From the NCBI GenBank assembly GCA_018105865.1, contig CM030867.1, forward strand, positions 4,591,869 through 4,655,868: DNA of 64,000 nt. The letters are read 5' to 3'. Both the position numbers and the translations under genes were made by a program. Positions 56,916-64,000 of the stretch are shown here, piece after piece. The notes under the pieces were generated by a model. The model was not told where the DNA came from and searched no databases. It saw only the letters and a program-made list of their open reading frames with translations. Each line of letters opens with the position of its first letter. Within the stretch, counting starts at the first letter, position 1. Source of the DNA: Metaphire vulgaris. Taxonomy: Eukaryota > Annelida > Clitellata > Crassiclitellata > Megascolecidae.

Positions 56916-58700
56916 TATGGTTTTTTTTGTTCTATTTTTTAATACAAATTATCAGTTTTCACTTCTTGATCAAGACTTCAAAACCAACTGGTTTTTAGTT
57001 AACATTTGAAAATTTTTTATTTGTTGAGTCTATTTCTGATGAATTTTGCCCATTAACTTAAATTTGAAAGATGATTCTATACTTGGATCTGAGATTGATA
57101 CTAGTTAATTTTTGTTTTAGACAAGCATCAGGAAAGACTTTTTTCACCATTTATTTAACTCTTTTGAGGTGGAATTATTTAAACACTATGACGTTGACAT
57201 CGACTTTTGTCGACATCCATTTAAAAAGAGTTCAATTGATTTGCCATTGCTTTTCCTAGCTCTTCATTTATTCTCACGGCTTTATGCTGAATTTATGATG
57301 CCTGAACCGTGGCTGAATTCCAGAATTGCCATCCCAACCCAGCAGTGATCTAATCTAACTTCTCTATTCTCAATTTGCACAATACCCAAAATGCTGGATT
57401 AAAATGTTCATTCTTGACTGATAACATGGGTTACATTTTGAATGTTTTATATTATATTAGGTTTATGGAAAACCAATGATTGAGAGACCTGGTAATGTCA
57501 AGTCTTTGAAGATACCAAGTAGGTTGCCAGTGCTTGGGTGTGGCAGTTTCAAAACTGAATCCAATATAACTCAAGTATGTAAAAGAAAAATTGTGCATGG
57601 ACTGGTTAGTAATGGTTTTTTTCTTTCTTCAAAATTCACTTCCAGGTATTTCTGGATGATTTCCAAATGTGGGATTCATTTTATATAATTTTGTTCCCTT
57701 TGTACTTGCAGGGGGTGTGAACCCATGTCAATTAACTGTAAAAGTTATATGAGCATGCAGATTTCCTATAAGTGAATTGTAGCTTATCTATTCAATGGTA
57801 GTTTATGGTCCAGTGATAGAAGAAAATGGAGTAGACCACAGAAAGGGCGTGTAGACACTGTGGAAGAACATCTGAGATGAGCTGAGTTGACCACGTCAAA
57901 AGACAAATCAACGGTGGTCAACACTTGAGGAGAGAAATGAATGGGGGTAAAGGGGGAAATAATTCTGGCTGGAAGTTAGACACATGATATTAGGCTTTAA
58001 ACTTGTCCTAATATTCCTGATACATTTTAAATATGTCCTGATTTTTGGCATTGTTGTCCTAGGTGTTTTTAGGTGTTTGTATTTTTAAAAAATTGGTGCA
58101 AATATTGATTCAGATTGGTAGTCAGATAGGTAGTCATCTGTGAAAATCTGCTTATAAGTATGAGAAGTGAATGCAACTTCTTGGCAGAGTGTGTAATGGC
58201 GAGTCTATTCATTGACCTTGGCTTTGACATAAACTCAAAATGCGACTTGCTACAGTGGGCCGTAACTTTGAGCCATCGTCTACGAAACCACGTACATCAT
58301 GAACAGTTTTTATATTCCCTGCTTAACTGAATACGAGCAGCGTGTTGCTTTAATTTAGAATAAAATACAAGTAAAGAACTGCACTATGCTATTACATGAC
58401 AAAATGGTTAGCTGTTTAATGTTACTGTTTTGAATAATTTTAGTTAAGAACAATACATGTTTTTTGTGATATTGGGATTAGGCGTGGCAATGGGTACCCG
58501 TGGAAACATGAACATTATGTGAAACTCTCCCTCCACTCCTTGCAACTAATGATAAGAATCATTAGTTGCAGGGCCAGAGGGGGAGAGTGGCATAACCGTC
58601 CAGGTTGTGTATCAATAGTTGCAGCGACTGGAGAGAGAGTTTGGTTATTTGTTTGGGTGTAGAGATAAGAGGCCACAATGGTGATTATGCTAATTTGAGT
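56916..58700. other. no gene recognised
   Basis: AT-rich sequence. A perfect 13-bp inverted repeat (TGCAACTAATGAT, 4-nt loop) lies at 58541-58570, framed by ACTCTCCC and its complement, perhaps a tiny MITE of about 80 bp. Short frames at 57071-57259 and 57476-57688 have no recognised similarity. Confidence 0.45.
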
Positions 58701-58729
58701 ACAGTGGCATCAGTACAACATTTGGATGG

Positions 58730-58830
58730 GTGATGGGCAGTGTGGTTTAAGTTAACTGTAACTGGAGCTATAACTGAAAAATGCCAATAACTGTAACTGT
58801 AACTGAAATATAAGTAACCAAAATAGTCAA
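58730..58830. repeat. TAACTGTAACTG repeat cluster, possible hAT end
   Basis: GGCAGTGTGGTTTAAGTTAA is followed by repeated AACTGTAACTG words, in the style of the 52640 element. The other end was not found. Confidence 0.4.
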
Positions 58831-59184
58831 AGTACTGTTCACCAGGAACCTTAACCCCTTTATCGTCCATTAAAATTTTCAAATAATACGTTGCCCTGGC
58901 GGCCATTTATTTTTACACGGCAATGTATTATTTTAGATAGTCAAAATACTTCAGAATTTGAGATGTTAAAGCTAAGGAAATATTAAAAATTTGATAATTA
59001 GGTTACATTCAGTATTCCTTTATCACTCTATGTCCTCAATCACTGAATTTTTACTCGGACATCCAACGAATGTGTTGTGAACACTATAACAAAAGGCCGC
59101 TTGCTAGAACCAAGGCAACTTCTGTTCAGCATCGTAAATTTCCATTCTACTGCAGCCAGAAACTTCAAGTTGGCTCTAATTCTA

Positions 59185-59515
59185 TTTATATTAGCTTTTG
59201 ACAAACGAAGAAGTCTTGGAGAGGGTAGAAGAGAAGAAAAGCCTAAGTAACACTATTTGTACAAGACAAAAGAAGTGGATAGGTCATGTTCTGATAGAAG
59301 AATCAAACCTACTAAGAGAAGTACTAGAAGGAAAGATGAATGGGAAAGTGCAGAAAGGGCGACCAAGGACATCGATGCTGGAGTGGATGTTCGACACTAC
59401 GGAAAAAAACAAGTATTCAGCCCTGAATCTAAAAGCTCAAGATAGAGAGGAGTGGCTATGCTGGAGTATGGAACCTGTCTTTGGACAGAGCACCTGAAGA
59501 AGATTAGCTTTTGAT
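59185..59515 (+). mobile_element. LINE ORF2 C-terminal fragment
   Basis: LTNEEVLERVEEKKSLSNTI, RQKKWIGHVL, LLREVLEGKMNG and GRPRTSMLEWM are the familiar last part of a non-LTR ORF2 of the RTE/Jockey-like kind. Only about 100 codons remain. Confidence 0.8.
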
Positions 59516-60069
59516 TTTGGGTGATTTTTCCTCACTTTCTGTTGTAATATCGCCGCATAGCAACGAATCTCCAAACAAATCTCCGACAAGGCGCTGCCAC
59601 TATTGGCTCAACTATTCGTTGGAGTGGGCAAAATAAATTCGAATTCTGATGAATATTCGCCAAAGCTATATTTAGCGTTTAGACGCATTTCTTCGGGGTC
59701 GCCAGCTAACTAGCGGTCTGGAAAGTAGCGGACAAATATCTTCGGGGTTGCCGCTACGAATGCGGCCATTGGATGACGAATATCTTAGGGGTTGCCGGAA
59801 AAGAGGTTAAGGCATATTTATTTAGTATCTCCTATTAGGGTCCCTTGTAAAGCACTCTTGACTTTTAGCCTTTGCTATGCTTATTGCGCTATATGAAATT
59901 GTCAGAAATAATAGTAATAATAATTGAAAAATGACAAACTTAAGAAGTCAAACACCACACATAAAGATCTTCCTTTGAAAACATTGAAACTCGATCTTTT
60001 GAAATTATTTATGTCATGTTTTGACGGCCATGCATGTGAAAATATGGACTTATACGTAGATTTTCCATC
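59516..60069. other. no gene recognised; TTCGGGGTTGCCG repeats
   Basis: TCTTCGGGGTTGCCG-like words recur at about 59689, 59740 and 59792. A TTATTGCGCTATATGAAATT tail near 59880 resembles LINE/SINE 3' ends. Confidence 0.4.
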
Positions 60070-60077
60070 AATTAGAG

Positions 60078-60840
60078 CAGTGGTTCCCAAACGGTGGTAC
60101 ACGTACCCCCAGGGGTATAAAATGGACTTCCTAGGGGGTACGCGGCGGAAAGTGGAAAGTCAGTGGGATTCTTATGCGCTGATGTTTGATAGTAACAAAT
60201 TTCACAATATTTGCAAAAGTTCTAAAAAATTGTGATTGGATTTGATTTTCTCATACTGCAGTGACAGATGTAGACCTTTTGGACTCCTCTAACCCGTCAC
60301 CTCTCGCTATAGTTTAAAGTTTAACATGTCCTATCGCTTGTGGTATTGGACTCTTCCTTGGTCAGCGTGGCAAATTCAAAAATGGCCCTGTATGGATCAC
60401 ATAGATTTATTATTAGTGGTATTAAAGTCTATGGTGGATCCTACTGATAGCGTTGACTTGTGGACGGACACTTCTCGTTTCGCCATCTTGTGTTGCGTGC
60501 GTATTAAAATATTTTTTGTTTCTTATAAGCGGTTTACAGACATAATAATTCTGCGCAGGTAAATCGGTTTTGCTGTTTTTCCTTCTTTCTGTCGTTGACT
60601 GTTTTAAAATAGATTCAGTAAAGCTGGTTTATTATTGTCTCTAGTTAATGATTATGGCTAATGCAGTCCGATTACATGTAGGTTTGAAGACATTATTAAA
60701 TTTCATGATTCATATATCATGTTTATGCTTTTAAAAGTCGAAAGTATGCTTCCTTAAATTTACTTTGAAAATTAGGGGTACACGGATTTTCGAAAAATGT
60801 CTGAAGGGGTACGCCGACCGAAAAAGTTTGGGAACCACTG
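60078..60840. mobile_element. hAT element, CAGTGGTTCCCAAAC ends
   Basis: Exact duplication aattagag (60070-60077 and 60841-60848). Inverted ends CAGTGGTTCCCAAAC, a classic hAT terminus, followed by GGGGTA and TACCCC words. The 79-codon frame at 60326-60562 has no recognised similarity. Confidence 0.95.
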
Positions 60841-60848
60841 AATTAGAG

Positions 60849-61264
60849 AGAATACCGTATTTTCACACCAAATCGCCAAGGCTTATAGGTGATTTTACAA
60901 GAAAAGGTCCTTTGATGCGGCCTATAATAGAAAGTGGCTTATACAAAAACATTTTTACAAATAGCAGGAGGCCCTCTAACAAAATAATTCTACCGGTAAT
61001 TATAAATCCAGCAACAGCATAACTGCTAAATTAGCACATCATGAGGCTTGTAAAAATAATTAAAATTAGAAATAGAGTCAAAAGAAGAAGTTTGTTTTAC
61101 TTTATTACTAGCATTTCACTCGTGTTTTGCGGTGTTGCTGTATACTTTTCTCAAAACTCGCAGCCGTTGATCGAGAAAGTAGCCCAAAGCTCACTCAAAG
61201 GTTATCGGACTTAGGAATCAATGAGTCATCCGGAGCCCGACAAACTTGTCCCAAAAGACTGGCT
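60849..61264. other. no gene recognised
   Basis: AT-rich. GAATACCGTATTTTCACACC at about 60850 resembles the ends of some DNA transposons, but no partner was identified. Confidence 0.35.
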
Positions 61265-61475
61265 GGGAAGCGAGAGAGACAGAGAGAGACCGAGGGAGGG
61301 GGAGGCCGAGGGAGGCAGAGAGAGACGGAAAAGAGAGAGAGGCAGAGAGAGACGGAGAGAGAGAGAGAGAGTAAGAGAGCGAGAGACGGAGAGAGAGAGA
61401 GAGGGAGGGGCAGACGGAGAGAGAGAGACGGGGAGGGAGAGATGGGAAGAGAGACAAAGACAGGGAGGGAGGGCT
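61265..61475. repeat. imperfect GA-rich (polypurine) tract
   Basis: About 210 bp of GAGAGAGAC/GGAGGG variants on the + strand. It gives long frames on both strands, which are artefacts. Confidence 0.9.
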
Positions 61476-61614
61476 GTGAGACGGTAAGCCCAGTGTGTTC
61501 ATGCTTTCACTGGGGCGACCCTCTTCTCCCCCACCCACTTCGCTGGCGGTACTACAGGCCGTGGTTGCTCGAGCCATTGAGGGTTTTGAAACGGCCTCTC
61601 GGACCGTTTAATTC

Positions 61615-61690
61615 AGGGGTGGCCAACCTTTTGTGGCCCGGGGGCCACTTTGAACTTTGAGCACCATGCGGAGGGCCGCATGCTTTTGGC
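61615..61690. mobile_element. left end of a GGTGGCCAACC hAT-like element
   Basis: CAGGGGTGGCCAACCTTTTG followed by GGGCCGCATGC words matches the ends of 15843-16605. The right end was not found. Confidence 0.55.
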
Positions 61691-61929
61691 TTATTTTACA
61701 TTGTTTTCAGAAATAGTGACAATCATTACATTCAAGTATCAATATAGTATTTGGTGGCAGTTGTATTTTAACAGCAATTTAAAAGTTACTATTAAAAGAT
61801 TAAGAACAGTTACCAAAAGTCTTACCCATGACTTAATTATGATTTATAATTTATGTGAAGCTAGATATTTAGGGCTGTCAAGCTGCGGCTGAGTAGTACA
61901 ATCGAAGTTTGAGTTTGATATCTCAGAAT

Positions 61930-62466
61930 TAGGGCTGCACTTACCGAGTAGTTTAGGAGTCGAGTAGGAGTCGAGTAGCTTAGCGAGTACTCGAGTACTC
62001 GCGTAAAACCGGAAATAAATGATTTGCAAACGTTACACGTCACATAATGCTTATTATTTGCCTCACGGCCCTCATTTAACCAAAGCAGAACATTAGATAC
62101 AGTTACATATCAATTTTTCAGATATTCAAGCGTTTTCAAATTTAGTATAACAGAAGTTACAGAACAGAAACTATTTTACCGGTACTGGCAAAAAATATGA
62201 GGTCTTCACTAGAGTTGGCACACTGTGGACAACATCTTAACTAACTGGGGCATAACGAATAAGAATAACCTAAATAAGACTGATTAATAATTATTTGTAA
62301 CAAAAAGCGGTAGGCCAAATCTTAATGAAATTCTTTGGTTATTCTTTATTTATCTATTCTATTCTTTGTTTAGTTATTCTATGCGAGTACTCGACTCCAA
62401 AAAAATTACTCTACTCCAATTTGGAGTCGAGTACTCGCGTTACTCGAGTTACTCGGCACAGCCCTA
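61930..62466. mobile_element. hAT-like element, GAGTACTCG subterminal repeats
   Basis: Direct repeats ctcagaat (61922-61929) and ctcacaat (62467-62474), one mismatch. Ends TAGGGCTGCACTTACCGAG and TAGGGCTGTGCCGAGTAAC; GAGTCGAGTACTCG words cluster inside both. No transposase frame. Confidence 0.85.
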
Positions 62467-62474
62467 CTCACAAT

Positions 62475-62890
62475 ATGGCCAAATTACATGCAAATGAGAT
62501 GAAAATATATGGAAAGATGGATAAATATGTGCTGTACACATGTTGTAAATTTGAGAGAAATATATTTAGGAATTTTTAAGAAATCATAGTTGTTGTGCTG
62601 GGTTTTTTCTGAGACACCCTGTACATTAAGTTCAAATTCAGTTGCTGAAATGCACAGGATGTCATGCAGATGAGTGTCAGTAAGTCCTGAAGTCTTGTTC
62701 TGTGAACACGTTTGTCCCCTTTCACGGTTTAATTAATCCAGCTCTTAAGCAAGATTAGACAGTAAATAATTTTGATCATTCATTTAATTTATTTCTCAAG
62801 TCCTGGACTATAAAAATGCTTGAACTAAATTAAATTTCTTCTTTTATCTTATGAATGCAGATTTATTTATGTTTAATAACTCCGTCTTAT
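62475..62890. other. no gene recognised
   Basis: GGGTTTTTTCTGAGACACCC at about 62600 looks like the end of a DNA element. No partner found. Confidence 0.35.
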
Positions 62891-63034
62891 GTTTAATAAC
62901 TCCCTCCGTCTCTCTTTGTCTGTCTCACTCTCTCTCCGTCTCATTCTCTCCCGCCTCTCCCTCCATCTCTCTCTTTCCTTCTCTTTCTCTTTGTCTCCCT
63001 CCCTCCTTTTCTCCCGTCTCTCTCTCTCTCTCTC

Positions 63035-63072
<38 letters not shown>

Positions 63073-63075
63073 CTC
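62891..63075. repeat. imperfect CT-rich (polypyrimidine) tract
   Basis: About 185 bp of TCTC/CCTCTC variants. It is the complement in style of the GA tract at 61265-61475. Confidence 0.9.
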
Positions 63076-63124
63076 ACTATTTCTCTGTTGGCAATAACTG
63101 CACGTATATATAAGGATACTGCAA

Positions 63125-63300
63125 CATCAGGAGTTAACCAGTGGCATCAAAAAGCGCTTTGATGTCGTGGGCATCAACTGACCAGACTGCCAACAAAGCG
63201 TTTTGAGTTTTCAAATTGAAATTACGGTTAGCCGGGTCAACATTAAAAGGACCAGTCTTTTTGAACGGTTAACTGGTCCTTCAAAACTAGCGGCCAATTA
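63125..63300. mobile_element. fragment of the GGTTAACCGG element
   Basis: Contains AAGCGCTTTGATGTCGTGGG, AAAGCGTTTTGAGTTTTCAA and AACGGTTAACTGGTCCTTCA, matching parts of 53161-53469 partly in inverted order. Confidence 0.6.
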
Positions 63301-64000
63301 TTTAATAACCGTGAGAACAACACTTGTGACCTTTTGTTTGACCATGAGAAAGTAATTGTGTTCAAATATAATGTTTGTGTGAATATAATTATCAGTCTTT
63401 ACAGATACATTAGAAAGGCCGTATTGGTCAGATTTTTAATTAGTATGTACCCAAAAAGGCTATTTATTAGGGATCAATCGAAATCGCTCAAACATTCTAA
63501 TAGGCCTGCACCCCCTCCATATCACATTTTATGCAAGTACCTTTTGTTTGCCCACATTAATGTTTGTGTGAATATAATTCAGTCTTTACGCGAAGAATGT
63601 TTTAATTATACGTAGGCTATTTATTAGGATCAATCGAAAAAACATTCCTAATAGGCCCACATTTTATGTATTTGCCCACATTAAAGTCGTTATTGTGGCT
63701 TGAAGTCGTCATCCCCGTATTCCTCTTCTCTCCGTATCTCTTCCTCTTCATCTACCTCTGAAATCAGACACTGCATTGGCATAGCACCATTGGTTAAGCG
63801 GCGGTCAATTGCGTAATTAATGCGGCTCCAAGTCATCGTCCTCTCTCCCGCTCTTTGCTAACTGTCTCTCGGTCTCTATCTCTCTACCTCTGTCAATAGA
63901 CAATTTGCTCTTGTCTCTGTCCTGGCATGGTACCAACAATAGGCTAAAGTTTACTATTTAAAGTGTCAATAGTCATTAATGTGGTTCCAAGTCATGGCCC
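63301..64000. other. no gene recognised
   Basis: The phrases TTTGTGTGAATATAAT and TAGGGATCAATCGAAA/TAGGATCAATCGAAA each occur twice (63373 and 63560; 63468 and 63625), a degenerate duplication of about 170 bp. The rest is unique-looking to the window edge. Confidence 0.45.

Noticed and set aside
61127..61660. 177-codon frame rich in Arg and Glu
   Set aside because: GA-rich repeat translation.
62851..63162. Ser/Leu-rich frames of 103 and 74 codons
   Set aside because: CT-rich repeat translation.

Overview
This is animal nuclear DNA, most likely from an invertebrate; I cannot name the species. There are no operons, ribosome sites or bacterial genes. The reading frames with real protein similarity are either short exons with GT/AG borders or transposon proteins. 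The window holds one recognisable host gene, a dachshund (DACH, Ski/Sno/Dac family) transcription cofactor gene on the + strand. Its DNA-binding exon ends at 9101. Further exons lie at 18562-18680, 20046-20337, 21792-about 21991, about 22401-22556, 22756-23109 and 35581-35766, and a candidate last exon is at 36242-36357. The reading phase is compatible at every junction. The introns are large and packed with transposons. One coiled-coil exon, expected between 23109 and 35581, was not found by eye.

Almost everything else is mobile DNA. I located 20 hAT-like elements whose borders are set by terminal inverted repeats and 8-bp direct repeats; 13 of these target duplications are exact. They belong to many families, and several have subterminal regions made of a short motif repeated many times (GGGTT, GATCAAA, CGGTT, GGGCCG, GAGTACTCG and others). 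Two families carry traces of transposase: a zf-BED exon near 54.2 kb and a C-terminal dimerisation segment near 44.1 kb. Two further hAT-related C-terminal fragments lie near 2.0 and 46.2 kb. A Tc1/mariner element at 55154-56913 has an uninterrupted 341-codon DD34E transposase and identical 28-bp ends. An older mariner-like element at 41361-45141 is broken up by a MITE, a LINE and a hAT element.

Non-LTR retrotransposons are numerous and mostly 5'-truncated or broken. CR1/L2-like and RTE-like copies occur on both strands; the best RTE copy is at 23860-25890. There are two copies of one tRNA-derived SINE. Simple repeats are heavy: trinucleotide arrays (one of about 65 AGT units at 17.4-17.6 kb), CT/GA and AT tracts, a G-rich minisatellite of about 0.85 kb at 40.3-41.15 kb and a GC-rich degenerate one at 37.15-37.66 kb.

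Layout: 0-8.5 kb, MITEs, LINE fragments and simple repeats upstream of the DACH exon; 8.6-36.4 kb, the DACH gene with transposon-filled introns; 36.4-41.3 kb, minisatellites, a MITE and a possible TATA promoter with a 5' splice site; 41.3-55.1 kb, a dense nest of insertions up to four layers deep; 55.1-56.9 kb, the intact Tc1 element; 57-64 kb, sparse sequence with two more hAT elements and polypurine/polypyrimidine tracts. The most novel points are the short module TTTTTTGCTTGTCAGG, which recurs in unrelated MITE families, and the way hAT insertions crowd up to DACH splice sites without entering the exons.
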